Shown piece by piece: positions 46,967-56,258 of a stretch of 64,000 nt of DNA (its first letter is position 1; each line of letters opens with the position of its first letter). Source of the stretch: Neobacillus niacini (lineage in GTDB: Bacteria > Bacillota > Bacilli > Bacillales > Cytobacillaceae); the NCBI RefSeq assembly GCF_030817595.1, contig NZ_JAUSZN010000001.1, positions 3,108,001 to 3,172,000 on the forward strand. The letters are read 5' to 3'. A program made the translations under genes and the position numbers. Under the pieces are notes generated by a model. The model saw only the letters and a program-made list of their open reading frames with translations. It searched no databases and had not been told where the DNA came from.

Positions 46967-46981
46967 ATAAAAACGTTTTCT
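46967..46981. promoter_or_regulatory. cre-like box upstream of the oxidoreductase remnant
   Basis: ATAAAAACGTTTTCT matches the cre consensus with one mismatch (A for the first G); a leftover control site of the decayed gene is possible. Confidence 0.4.
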
Positions 46982-47132
46982 ACATTAATAGATAATCTTT
47001 AGACTTTTGTGTAAATATTTAAGATAATATAGTTAGACATTCATTTAAATAAATTACAATATCCTAGTATTTAAAGAAAAAGTTTATAATAGATTTAGTG
47101 ATAAGACAAAAAAAATAAGGGATTTGGTATGA

Positions 47133-48143
47133 ATGATTGGATTAGTAGTTATTTTAATTTTGGTTTTATTTTTGCCTTTTTCGGTAAAAAAGGTGGAACA
47201 CAATTTAGAAATCTTTTTGTTTGTGATGGGGGTTGCTGCAGCTTCGATTAGCGGGATGATGAATCATCATCTAATTGAAAAAGCACTGATTGACCCTATT
47301 ACGATAACTCTAGCTGTCTTGATTGCAGGATTAATCTGTAAATGGGGGCAAGTTCAGTTGGAGAAATCTATCCTGTGGATGAACCGAATCCTATCTCCTA
47401 GAATTTTCTTCGGATTAACTGTCATTATTTTAGGACTGGCCTCAAGCATTATTACGGCGATCATCGCTGCGATAGTGCTGGTTATTATCATTAACGTACT
47501 TCCTCTTGACCGTAAATCTGAAATTCGCTTTACTGTTTTAGCATGTTTTTCAATTGGGCTGGGTGCAGCCCTCACCCCCATTGGTGAGCCCTTAGCAACC
47601 ATTACCATTAGTAAGGTAAATGAAGACTTTTTTTATTTACTCAACTTAATTGGTCCAGAAGTAATCCCAGCAGTTGTGATATTTGGGATATTGACAATGT
47701 TTTTAGTTAACCCCCGTGAAAGTACTGACGGTTTAACGTCTGACCAAAAGGTAGAAAGCTATAAAGAAATACTGATTCGATCTGCTAAAATCTACTTATT
47801 TGTCATGGGACTAACCTTTCTTGGACATGGGTTTGAGCCATTAATAAATGAGTATATTCTTGGCCTTCACCCAATGCTGTTGTATTGGATTAATATGATC
47901 TCCGCTATCTTAGATAATGCTACACTTGCAGCCGCAGAAGTCAGTCCATCAATGGACCAAGCAACCATCCAGGCTGTTTTAATGGGGCTAATTATTAGCG
48001 GCGGTATGCTCATTCCCGGAAATATTCCAAATATTATTGCAGCAGGTAAACTCAACATTACTAGTAAAGAATGGGCAAGTTTTGGGGTCCCCGTCGGTCT
48101 TATAACCATGGCGGTTTATTTTGTTGTTCTATTTATATTTTAG
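47133..48143 (+). CDS. DUF1646 membrane protein (ion-transporter-like)
   Basis: A 336-residue polytopic protein with about 10 helices. ACFSIGLGAALTPIGEPLATI (about 138-158) and ISGGMLIPGNIPNIIAAGKL (about 290-309) are paired re-entrant-type motifs like those of ArsB/NhaB/CitM-type ion transporters, the pattern in DUF1646. The transported ion is unknown. AAGGGA lies about 10 nt before ATG 47133. It stands alone and converges on the GGDEF gene. Confidence 0.82.
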   Translation: MIGLVVILILVLFLPFSVKKVEHNLEIFLFVMGVAAASISGMMNHHLIEKALIDPITITLAVLIAGLICKWGQVQLEKSILWMNRILSPRIFFGLTVIILGLASSIITAIIAAIVLVIIINVLPLDRKSEIRFTVLACFSIGLGAALTPIGEPLATITISKVNEDFFYLLNLIGPEVIPAVVIFGILTMFLVNPRESTDGLTSDQKVESYKEILIRSAKIYLFVMGLTFLGHGFEPLINEYILGLHPMLLYWINMISAILDNATLAAAEVSPSMDQATIQAVLMGLIISGGMLIPGNIPNIIAAGKLNITSKEWASFGVPVGLITMAVYFVVLFIF

Positions 48144-48149
48144 AAATAA

Positions 48150-48191
48150 AGAAAGAATCGAATCCACTTGAAGTGGTGCCGATTCTTTCTT
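48150..48191. terminator. Convergent terminator between DUF1646 and GGDEF genes
   Basis: AAGAAAGAATCG pairs with CGATTCTTTCTT, with an inner CCACTT/AAGTGG pair. Confidence 0.85.
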
Positions 48192-49215
48192 ATTTTGTCA
48201 GCATATTCATTCGGGAAATCGCATTTTCCTTCATTAACGGAGTAAATAGGGAATAACAATTTCTTCCCTGCTCTTTAGAATGATACATAGCAAGATCCGC
48301 GTATTTTATTAGATTTTCCATATCTTCACTATGAACCGGATGTAAACTAATGCCGATACTAGGGGAAATTGTAAAACTACGTCCATAAATAGAGAATGGT
48401 TCTTTCATCACTTTTAATATCTCATTACTTACTTTAAATACATCATCTGGTGAAAGAATTTGCGGCATAAGGATTATAAACTCATCCCCGCCAAATCTAG
48501 CTAGAACATTGTCAGCATGAATAACCCCTCTTAACCTGTTAGCAACTGCCTGTAATAACTGGTCACCTGCTTCATGTCCCAAACTATCATTTATCACTTT
48601 GAAATGGTCTAAATCTAACAAAAGAACCCCCTTCATCTTATCTATTTCATCGGTACTAGAATGACAATCCCTTAGACATGTTTTTATAAACCAGCGATTT
48701 GGCAATCCTGTTAACGCATCATGGTAAGCCATATGCGAAATCTTCTCTTCCGCATTTTTTAAATCGGTGATATCCAATCCAAATCCAAGTAAATAGTCTT
48801 GATTAGATTCTTCAAGATGGATAATCGTTTTTCCTGTAAGCATATGGCATTTTTCCCCTTGGAATTCTGTGACTACCTCATTTGTTTGAATGGTACGCTT
48901 CTCCCATACTTCTAAGTCTATTTCACGCTGTCTTGAAGCAATCGCTTTAGGAAAGAAATCAAACACTGTTTTTCCTACAAGTTTTTCCATGTTTACACCG
49001 TGCGCTTTACAAGCCTGTTGATTTGCAAATATGGTTCGACCTTCAGGGTCCTCTAAGAAAATATTTATTGGTAGGGCATCGAGAATCTTTGAATGCAGTG
49101 ATTTATTCATGCGGAGACTCTTTACAAGCTGTTTTTCTCTCTTCTCTAATTCTTCTACTCTTCTTCGTAACCTCTCTACTTCACTTTTATCTGTATTTTG
49201 GGAATATAGATTCAT
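48190..49215 (-). CDS. PAS-GGDEF diguanylate cyclase
   Basis: A 341-residue cytoplasmic protein: an N-terminal coiled coil (8-45), a PAS domain (~45-160), and a GGDEF domain (~165-330) with the intact active site FGGDEF near 262 and the substrate Asp in LLLDLDHFKVINDSLGHEAGD. It should make cyclic di-GMP. The position of the inhibitory I-site (RxxD before GGDEF) reads IHAD, so product inhibition is likely lost. No EAL domain and no membrane segment. Sensory input may be a PAS-bound ligand. Confidence 0.9.
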   Translation of the reverse strand: MNLYSQNTDKSEVERLRRRVEELEKREKQLVKSLRMNKSLHSKILDALPINIFLEDPEGRTIFANQQACKAHGVNMEKLVGKTVFDFFPKAIASRQREIDLEVWEKRTIQTNEVVTEFQGEKCHMLTGKTIIHLEESNQDYLLGFGLDITDLKNAEEKISHMAYHDALTGLPNRWFIKTCLRDCHSSTDEIDKMKGVLLLDLDHFKVINDSLGHEAGDQLLQAVANRLRGVIHADNVLARFGGDEFIILMPQILSPDDVFKVSNEILKVMKEPFSIYGRSFTISPSIGISLHPVHSEDMENLIKYADLAMYHSKEQGRNCYSLFTPLMKENAISRMNMLTK

Positions 49216-49449
49216 GATTAATTCCGCCTTTTAGTTTTTAAAATCTTCTAATAGTTTTAACTTAATCATATTGCATTACTGATTAATTTTCCTAATAATT
49301 TCTAACAATTTAATGAAATAACAAATGAAGTAAGAACGTTAAACTTCACGTAATGTTCAAGAATTTCACCTATTGTACAAAATTGGGTGTTTGTATTTTT
49401 TTTATAATAGTAGTAATGAGGTTTATTAAAAAGGATTGGATGTGTTCTA

Positions 49450-50112
49450 GTGGGAAAATTATTATATATTACAGCAAATCCTAAAGGATTAGAAAAATCA
49501 AAAGGTCTGAAAATCGGGGAAGCATTTATCAATACGATTAAAGAAGAATCCCCTGAAACGGAAATTAAAACAATCGACTTATTCTCCTTAGATATTGCTC
49601 ATATGGATGCTGAATTAGTGTCTGCTAGAGGTAAATTAGCGGGATATGGTTATACAATAGATCAATTAACCGACGGTGAGCGAGAGAAAATTTTAAAAAT
49701 GCATGCACTAGCGGATGAATTCCTTTCTTATGACTACTATGTTTTCGTCTCGCCTATTTGGAATTTAAGCTCTCCAGCGGTATTAAAAGCATACTTAGAT
49801 AACTTGTTTATTGCTGGTAAAACATTTGCACACACAGCGAATGGTCCGAAGGGTCTTCTAACCGGTAAAAAAGCCATTCATATCAATACTCGTGGTGGTC
49901 TTTATACAGGAACGCCAATGAAGGAGTTAGAATGTGGAGATCGTTATTTAAGAATTGCGCTTAATTTCCTCGGCATTGGGGTAATGGACACCATAATAGC
50001 AGAAGCTTTAGACCTTTATCCACAAAAAGTCCCTGAAATTGTAGAAAAAGCGAAAGAAGAAGCCCTTAGAGCGGCGAAGGAAATGATAAAATCACCCATT
50101 TTACATTTATAG
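49450..50112 (+). CDS. azoR: FMN-dependent NADH-azoreductase/quinone reductase
   Basis: A 220-residue flavodoxin-like enzyme. LLYITANPKG at the N-terminus, FVSPIWNLSSPAVLKAYLDNLFIAGKTFAHTANGP (FMN phosphate and isoalloxazine region) and NTRGGLYTG match AzoR. It reduces azo compounds and quinones with NADH and protects from thiol or quinone stress. The start is GTG 49450; upstream GGAT-type ribosome sites are poor, but the N-terminus aligns with the family. Confidence 0.9.
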   Translation: MGKLLYITANPKGLEKSKGLKIGEAFINTIKEESPETEIKTIDLFSLDIAHMDAELVSARGKLAGYGYTIDQLTDGEREKILKMHALADEFLSYDYYVFVSPIWNLSSPAVLKAYLDNLFIAGKTFAHTANGPKGLLTGKKAIHINTRGGLYTGTPMKELECGDRYLRIALNFLGIGVMDTIIAEALDLYPQKVPEIVEKAKEEALRAAKEMIKSPILHL

Positions 50113-50147
50113 CAAAAAAAAGTGGCTGCCCGATAAGTCCATAAAAT

Positions 50148-50193
50148 AAAGCAAGTGGGGAAAAACGGACGGGTTTTCTCCACTTGCTTTTTG
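50148..50193 (+). terminator. Terminator of azoR
   Basis: AAAGCAAGTGG...GGAAAA pairs with TTTTC...CCACTTGCTTT, then TTTTTGTATTTTT. Confidence 0.88.
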
Positions 50194-50334
50194 TATTTTT
50201 CCTGATTGATCCCCTGAAAGTAGTTGGAGGATGCTTCACATTCAAGGGCGGGTTTTGCCTTCGCTTTCATTTCCTCGGAAGACCGTATTCCAGTGAACTT
50301 GTCGATTCCCTTTTGCTTTCGTGCAAATTGCCTT

Positions 50335-51438
50335 CTACCATAAAGTTTCACCTGGTGAAACAACTTGCAACGTTTTAGGAAATTTAGTTAATACACTGCT
50401 TCCACTTTCTGTAATAACAACATCATCTTCAATACGCACACCCATAACTCCATTTATATAAATGCCGGGTTCTACCGTCAACACCATTCCTGTTTTCAAC
50501 ACACCATTATTATTCAGAGTTAATGACGGTGTTTCATGTACATCAATTCCCAGTCCATGACCTATTCTATGAGGAAAGTGGTCCCCATAACCAGCATTCA
50601 CAATGACTGTACGGGCTGCCAAGTCTATATCACCCATACGAATATCAGGCTTGCAGGCATCGATTCCTACTAGGTTTGCTTCCAATACTGTATTATAAAT
50701 ATTTACAAATTCCTCATTTACATGATCATAAACAACTGTTCTAGTAATATCTGATGAGTAACCCATGTATTTAACTCCTAAATCAAATAACACTACATCT
50801 CCTTTTTGGAGGACCCTTTTCCCAGGAACGCCATGAGGATTGCTTGCATTTTCCCCAAATAAAACCACGGGCGGAAAGGACATTTCCCTTATCCCCTTTT
50901 TCTTTAACAAAAATTCAATTTCTGCCATTACTTCAATTTCTGAAATTCCTTCCTTTAAAGAATTAATCCCAAACTCCACTGCCAAGTCGGCATATTCTGC
51001 GGCTGCCTGCAATTTGTCCAACTCATCATCACTTTTGATTAAACGCATATTGTTTAATTTTTCATCTAAAGAAGATAATCGTAACGACGGCTGTAATTCT
51101 CGTAACTTTTCAATATAAAAATAAGAAATTTCCTGTTTCTCAACTGCTAATGTTTGTATTTGATTAATGGTATCTCTCACTATATCCCAGACATTATCAG
51201 TGTCTGTATAACTAATAATCTCGTTTTCCCACCCTGCCTCTTTGACCATTGCCACTTCCATTGCCGGAACAACCATTAATGATTTCCTGTTTGGAAAAAC
51301 AAATATTCCAATAAAACGTTCATGGGGCTCGTAATCAAAATTTGATAGATAAAAGATATTATGTTTAGAGGTAATTAATCCACATTCAAATTGATGTTCT
51401 ATCAAAAACTGTTGCAAGTTTCGAAGTCTATCATTCAT
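50335..51438 (-). CDS. M24 family Xaa-Pro peptidase
   Basis: A 367-residue cytoplasmic peptidase. The N-terminal creatinase-like domain (1-130) is followed by the pita-bread catalytic domain with the five metal ligands in FDLGVKYMGYSSDITRT (two Asp), HRIGHGLGIDVHE (His), TVEPGIY (Glu) and RIEDDVVIT (Glu). Bacillus relatives are PapA/PapB aminopeptidases that remove the residue before proline. The start is ATG 51438, 9 nt after AAGGAG; the earlier ATG at 51486 has none. Confidence 0.92.
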   Translation of the reverse strand: MNDRLRNLQQFLIEHQFECGLITSKHNIFYLSNFDYEPHERFIGIFVFPNRKSLMVVPAMEVAMVKEAGWENEIISYTDTDNVWDIVRDTINQIQTLAVEKQEISYFYIEKLRELQPSLRLSSLDEKLNNMRLIKSDDELDKLQAAAEYADLAVEFGINSLKEGISEIEVMAEIEFLLKKKGIREMSFPPVVLFGENASNPHGVPGKRVLQKGDVVLFDLGVKYMGYSSDITRTVVYDHVNEEFVNIYNTVLEANLVGIDACKPDIRMGDIDLAARTVIVNAGYGDHFPHRIGHGLGIDVHETPSLTLNNNGVLKTGMVLTVEPGIYINGVMGVRIEDDVVITESGSSVLTKFPKTLQVVSPGETLW

Positions 51439-51566
51439 ATAATAATACTCCTTGTTCTTACTATAAAAATTTATTTGAAGTAACAATTCATAATATTGAG
51501 AAAATATAATGTTTTTGTTACTATAATAGTAAGGTCATACAATAATTCAATATAGGGAGAAAATGT

Positions 51567-52199
51567 ATGTTTAATTTGGATAATCGTTTTTACAGCTTTC
51601 TTAATAAGATTGTTGATTTTTTGCTGCTCAATTTTCTTTGGTTTTTATTTTGCTTACCTGTTATTACCATATTCCCCGCAACAGCTGCCATGTTTGGCGT
51701 GGTAAGAAGCTGGTTAAGGAAAGAAGAGCCAAGTACAACCAAAATGTTTTTTACTCTTTTTAAAGATAATGTTAAACACGGTTTAATATTAGGCGTTGTC
51801 TGGACCCTTTTAGGGAGTTTATTTATGTTTAACGTAGTTGTAGGCTTTCAAATGGATGGTTCTATTAAAATGGTTTTAATGCCATTTCTGCTAATCATTA
51901 TTATTTTATATTTTTACACATCCATTTTCATTTTCCCTATAATGGTAAATTACCAATTAAACTGGTTGGAAGTGATTAAAAATTCATTTTTATTTTCACT
52001 AGGGCATCCATTAACATCGCTTCTAGGAATATTCATACTGACAGTTGTGATCATGTTAACTTTCATTATCCCAATCTCATTTCTTGTACTATCTAGTACT
52101 GCTGCCTATTTCATTTATTACTTTTGCGGCAAATCATTTAACAAGGTAGAAATGAATAAAAACTTAACTTTAGGAGTAAATCAACATATTAAAGCATAA
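51567..52199 (+). CDS. YesL family (DUF624) membrane protein
   Basis: A 210-residue protein with five or six hydrophobic segments. The N-terminal NRFYSFLNKIVDFLLLNFLWFLFCLPVITIFPATAAMFGVVRSWLR is diagnostic of YesL/DUF624. In Bacillus, YesL is encoded beside yesMN in rhamnogalacturonan clusters; its function is unknown. Here it lies 12 kb from yesMN, between an Xaa-Pro peptidase and oligoendopeptidase F. Confidence 0.88.
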   Translation: MFNLDNRFYSFLNKIVDFLLLNFLWFLFCLPVITIFPATAAMFGVVRSWLRKEEPSTTKMFFTLFKDNVKHGLILGVVWTLLGSLFMFNVVVGFQMDGSIKMVLMPFLLIIIILYFYTSIFIFPIMVNYQLNWLEVIKNSFLFSLGHPLTSLLGIFILTVVIMLTFIIPISFLVLSSTAAYFIYYFCGKSFNKVEMNKNLTLGVNQHIKA

Positions 52200-52228
52200 T
52201 TGTTAAAATATCTGGACATCGAATGATG

Positions 52229-54052
52229 CTAAAAACTTTTCTCCAATTCATCAACAATTGTTCCCACGTATGAAATTGTCTGTTTAATAACGTCTGAATT
52301 TGACATGTCCAGATTTGCCATTTTATATAATTCCAACCCCCTCATGCTGCCACCCTTTTTAAGTACATTTGTCCATTGTTCACCAACGGCACGACCTTCT
52401 GACTTTATTCGCTGGGCAATGATGGTTGCAGCAGAAATACCAACTGAATACGTAAATGGATACAAGCCCATATAATAATGCGGCTGTCTCATCCATGTTA
52501 ATTTTGCCCCATCATCAATCTCCACGGTATCTCCCCAGAACTTAGATAAAATTGCTCCCTTAGTCTCACTAATAACAGAGGTTGTTAATGGTTCTTTATT
52601 CTCAGCGATTTTGTAGAGTCTGCGCAGTAACTCAGCTTCCAAAACATGCGTGACACAGTTATGATGATAACTCATCATCAAATACATATTTAACCAGCGG
52701 TTTAGCCTTGGTTCATTTCTATGTTCACGTAAATAGTCAACTACTAAATGTTCAACCAATGTCGATGGTGATTCGACAAATAACATGGATTGAGCATTGT
52801 TAATAATTCGTTGATTTTTAGCTGAAAGTGAATAGTGTATAGTATGCCCGAGCTCATGACTTAATAGGAGCATATCAAACAAGTTTCCACCCCACGGATA
52901 GAAGGAATAACCATGGACCCCGTGAACTCCTCCCCCAAAAGCGATCATTCTTCGTCCAATATTATCTCCTCTATAAACCCATCTGTCTGAAAATGCTTTA
53001 CGCATTTCATTTTGATACTCAGCACCTAGTACGCCTACAGCCTCAGTGATAATTCCCCCTGCCTCCTTATAACTTATTGGAGGATCAAAATCAGGATCTA
53101 AAGGCGCTTTCACATCAGAAAAATGAAGTGTATCTAAGCCGAGCTGACTTTTTCTTAAACGTGCATATCTTTGCATGTGTGGTGAAAGCCCTTCTTGAAA
53201 CGTATCTAGAACTTGTTCAAAAAACTCCGTTGTGATCCCATCTGTCGAATAAAAGTTATTTGAGGCCGGTGAAAACTGAAGGTGCATATCAAGAGCAGAT
53301 GGAAAACCTCGTAATTTTGATAAAGACACATGTTTACTTATTTCATTGGATAAAGTTTTTGCGAGTCCATGTTGATACCCCTTTAAGCCTTTCTTTAAGG
53401 ATTGATAAGCATTTCTTCGTAGGATTGTATCTGGAGAAGTTTCAATCTGGGTCATGTACATGTGTAAAGACACAGGTACGTTATTTCCATTCTGATCTTT
53501 TACTAGTTCAAACTTCAAGTCCGAAGAAGTAACGGTAAGATAGATGGATTCAGGAGAGTCTAAGGTTTGACCTAAAGATGCCAAAGTTTCCTCAATATCT
53601 GGAGATAATGAATGCTGACGTGTTTCATCAACCCTTTGTAAGAATCGCTCAAATATTTGAAGATCCTTTTCTTCATCCACGTATTTTGCCATAGCTTCCT
53701 TCGGTATTGCTATTAACCCATTAACAAGTTTCGTAGATACCTTATTTCCTTTACCAGATAATAATTGAGATCGACCCATCATCTTTTGATTTAGTGGATC
53801 TGATTCATCCTCTGAGTATTTGAAAAAGCAATAGCTAGTGATACGTTCAAGTCTTTCCATTAAATCATCGTATTTCCGTAAAAAATTAAGTATATCAAGT
53901 GAGCTGGATAAAGAAATCATTCCTGTTAATATTTCATCTAATTCCTGTTCAGCGGCTAAGTACGCACTTTCCCATTCAAGATCAGAAGGAAAAATATCGG
54001 TTAAATTCCATGTTTCTTCTTCCGGTACTTCTTTACGTGCAATAAGATTCAT
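52229..54052 (-). CDS. pepF: M3 family oligoendopeptidase F
   Basis: A 607-residue cytoplasmic zinc peptidase that cuts oligopeptides. The zinc motif is SHELGHTIH (HExxH, near residue 395), with the third Glu ligand near the VESPSTLVEH segment. Length and domain plan are those of PepF. The start is ATG 54052, 9 nt after AAGGAG; the longer open frame to 54136 is made of the neighbouring GH127 remnant and is not coding for this protein. It could be transcribed from the GH127 operon upstream. Confidence 0.92.
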   Translation of the reverse strand: MNLIARKEVPEEETWNLTDIFPSDLEWESAYLAAEQELDEILTGMISLSSSLDILNFLRKYDDLMERLERITSYCFFKYSEDESDPLNQKMMGRSQLLSGKGNKVSTKLVNGLIAIPKEAMAKYVDEEKDLQIFERFLQRVDETRQHSLSPDIEETLASLGQTLDSPESIYLTVTSSDLKFELVKDQNGNNVPVSLHMYMTQIETSPDTILRRNAYQSLKKGLKGYQHGLAKTLSNEISKHVSLSKLRGFPSALDMHLQFSPASNNFYSTDGITTEFFEQVLDTFQEGLSPHMQRYARLRKSQLGLDTLHFSDVKAPLDPDFDPPISYKEAGGIITEAVGVLGAEYQNEMRKAFSDRWVYRGDNIGRRMIAFGGGVHGVHGYSFYPWGGNLFDMLLLSHELGHTIHYSLSAKNQRIINNAQSMLFVESPSTLVEHLVVDYLREHRNEPRLNRWLNMYLMMSYHHNCVTHVLEAELLRRLYKIAENKEPLTTSVISETKGAILSKFWGDTVEIDDGAKLTWMRQPHYYMGLYPFTYSVGISAATIIAQRIKSEGRAVGEQWTNVLKKGGSMRGLELYKMANLDMSNSDVIKQTISYVGTIVDELEKSF

Positions 54053-54081
54053 TGATAAATTCTCCTTTTCTATTAATTGCT

Positions 54082-54253
54082 TCATAACATTTTTCCATGC
54101 TCCCTTAATCTGGCAAGCAAACGATCCCGGTTCCATCTACAGAAGATATTCCTTGTTTAATTCCATCGCATGCTTAAATTGGTCGCCCAAAATGGCAACA
54201 TCTTTTAAATCAAATGCCTGTGCATTCTTTTCCTCCTTCGTGTCTATAGTCAT
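54082..54253 (-). pseudogene. 5' remnant of a GH127-type (DUF1680) gene
   Basis: From ATG 54253 (GGGAGG 7 nt upstream) the frame reads AFDLKDVAILGDQFKHAMEL then NKEYLL before a TAG at 54137-54139. After the stop it goes on as MEP, and one frame change then gives DRLLARLREHGKML to 54082. This is the standard N-terminus of DUF1680 proteins (FxLxxVxLxxGxFxxAxxxxxxYLLxxxPDRLLAxxR). One stop and one frameshift in 57 codons, and no remainder of the gene, show a degraded relic that still carries its ribosome site. Confidence 0.8.
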
Positions 54254-54276
54254 AACTTTTCCTCCCTTTTCCACGA

Positions 54277-56184
54277 TTATTTTACTTCCTCTTGAATCCA
54301 AACCCTCATTTGTCCCGGCTCTCGGTTATCCCAAGCATAATATGGAATTGCTGTAATATGAAAAGGCTTGTTCCTTGGTTTGTCGGTCGAATAAAGTTTA
54401 TCCTCCCATTTAAGATCATCGGCAAGCTCTGCATCTCCTACGATTTTAACTACACCGCCAAGAAGTGTTTCATCATAAATCGAAGTAAGAATTCCTTCCT
54501 TAGTAAGAGAAAGTTTATGCAAGGAGTCCACATTATCTATTGATTCCAAGCAATAAACTATTGGTCCCCTTTGGATGGCCACATGATTAGCATTTTGTCT
54601 GACATTGGGATGAGAATACATCCTTTCAATTGGCATATAAAGCTCTAATTCTATCGAATCGTTATTCTTCCACTCGCGTTCAATTCTGACATATCCTTTT
54701 TCAAGTTTGCCGGTAATTTCTATCTCTTCGTTATTCACTTTTAATTTTGCCCTTTTGCACCAATCAGGAATTCGCAATTTAACACCAAAAGTATCTGGCT
54801 TATCTAAGTTAATTTTGATTGATATACTGCCATTCCAAGGATACTCTGTTTTTTGTTTGAATATAATTTGCTGTCCATGTAAGTCAAACTTTGCTTCTCC
54901 TTGGACATATAAATGGACAACAAGGTCATCGGCCGTTTGTGAATAAACATAACCACCCAAAGAAGCAAGTAATCTAGCAAGGTTCGGAGGACAACAGGCA
55001 CAGCCAAACCACTCCTTACGATGACGATCCCCAATACTTGCTAAAGGATTCGCATAAAAGAACTTTTTGCCGTCTAATGAGACACCGCTAATGACACCAT
55101 TATAAAGAGCTCGTTCCATTGCATCAGCGTATTTTCCATCACATTCCAACTGAAGCATTCTTTGATTCCAATAAACTAACCCAATGGCTGCACAGGTTTC
55201 TGCATATGACGTTTCGTTTGGAAGATCATAATCGTAGGTAAATCCTTCATTTTTACCTGTTGAGCCAATGCCACCCGTTATAAACATATTTTTCGTATGT
55301 AAATGATCCCATAAACGTTCACATGCTTTTAAGAGTGATGCGTCTCCAATTTCACCAGCAAGATCGGCCATGGCAGAATACATGTACATTGCCCTAACAG
55401 AATGTCCAACCACTTTATTTTGTTCCCTTACCGGTTTATGAGATTGGTTATACTCTTTAATATTGTCTAGATACTTCATGAACTCATCAAAAAATCCTTT
55501 TCTATCCACTTTTTCTTGCGTAAAATAGTGAGGCTCTTGGCCACGTTCATCAATAAAGAATTGACTCAATTTTAGATAACGTTTTTCACCGGTAATTCGA
55601 TACAATTTAACAAGCGCCAATTCAATTTCCTGGTGACCGCCATACCCTCGTTTCTTCCCTTCTTCCAGTCCAAATACTGAATCAATATGGTCGGCATAGC
55701 GGCAGACAACATCTAATAGTGTTCGTTTTTTTGTTGCCTCGTAATGAGCTACCCCTGCTTCAATTAAATGACCTGCACAGTATAATTCATGTGCATCACG
55801 CAAATCGGTCCAACGTTCACCTGGTTTTACAACCGTAAAGTAAATGTTAAGGTACCCATCAGGCTGTTGAGCTGAAGCAATTAAGGTAATTACCTGGTCT
55901 ACCAACCTTTCCAGTTCAGGATCAGGATGGGTTGCAAGGCTATAGCTTGCAGCTTCCAGCCACTTAGCTACATCGGAGTCCCAAAATATATGTGGTTCAT
56001 TATCCATGCCTGGTTTCCAATTGAGCTTGAAAGCATCAATTCTACCTGTTTCTTTACATTGTTGATATTGATGAGGAATTGTTTGCTCCCGATTGACTTT
56101 TATGCGTGGGGACCAAAAAGCATCATCGATTCCTACATTTGTAAAGGATACTGGTTTTAACATTTTTTGCTGCAGCAAATTCAT
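54277..56184 (-). CDS. GH127 beta-L-arabinofuranosidase (copy 1)
   Basis: A 635-residue cytoplasmic hydrolase: an (alpha/alpha)6 barrel (to ~430) followed by beta-sandwich domains. Residues of the GH127 zinc-thiolate centre align with Bifidobacterium HypBA1: Glu313, Glu329, Cys331, Cys397 and the nucleophile Cys398 (GCACCPPN). It removes beta-L-arabinofuranose from short oligosaccharides such as those of plant hydroxyproline-rich glycoproteins. No signal peptide is present. It follows the second ABC importer genes after a terminator-like hairpin. Paralogous to the gene at 59750. Confidence 0.93.
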   Translation of the reverse strand: MNLLQQKMLKPVSFTNVGIDDAFWSPRIKVNREQTIPHQYQQCKETGRIDAFKLNWKPGMDNEPHIFWDSDVAKWLEAASYSLATHPDPELERLVDQVITLIASAQQPDGYLNIYFTVVKPGERWTDLRDAHELYCAGHLIEAGVAHYEATKKRTLLDVVCRYADHIDSVFGLEEGKKRGYGGHQEIELALVKLYRITGEKRYLKLSQFFIDERGQEPHYFTQEKVDRKGFFDEFMKYLDNIKEYNQSHKPVREQNKVVGHSVRAMYMYSAMADLAGEIGDASLLKACERLWDHLHTKNMFITGGIGSTGKNEGFTYDYDLPNETSYAETCAAIGLVYWNQRMLQLECDGKYADAMERALYNGVISGVSLDGKKFFYANPLASIGDRHRKEWFGCACCPPNLARLLASLGGYVYSQTADDLVVHLYVQGEAKFDLHGQQIIFKQKTEYPWNGSISIKINLDKPDTFGVKLRIPDWCKRAKLKVNNEEIEITGKLEKGYVRIEREWKNNDSIELELYMPIERMYSHPNVRQNANHVAIQRGPIVYCLESIDNVDSLHKLSLTKEGILTSIYDETLLGGVVKIVGDAELADDLKWEDKLYSTDKPRNKPFHITAIPYYAWDNREPGQMRVWIQEEVK

Positions 56185-56225
56185 ATTTATAAACTCCCTT
56201 CTAATTCAAAAAAATATTGTCCTAA

Positions 56226-56258
56226 AAAAATAAAGGGTTAGGTTGGTGACTAACCCTT
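56226..56258 (-). terminator. Terminator/attenuator between permease and GH127 copy 1
   Basis: AAGGGTTAG/CTAACCCTT stem on the minus strand followed by TTATTTTTTT; overlaps the permease stop codon, so partial read-through to GH127 is likely. Confidence 0.75.

Noticed and set aside
50016..50363. 115-codon minus-strand frame across the azoR end and terminator
   Set aside because: Overlaps the azoR coding end and a strong terminator; no ribosome site or recognisable domain.
54053..54136. Upstream extension of pepF to an earlier ATG
   Set aside because: These codons come from the GH127 remnant read in another frame; pepF has its own AAGGAG and ATG at 54052.
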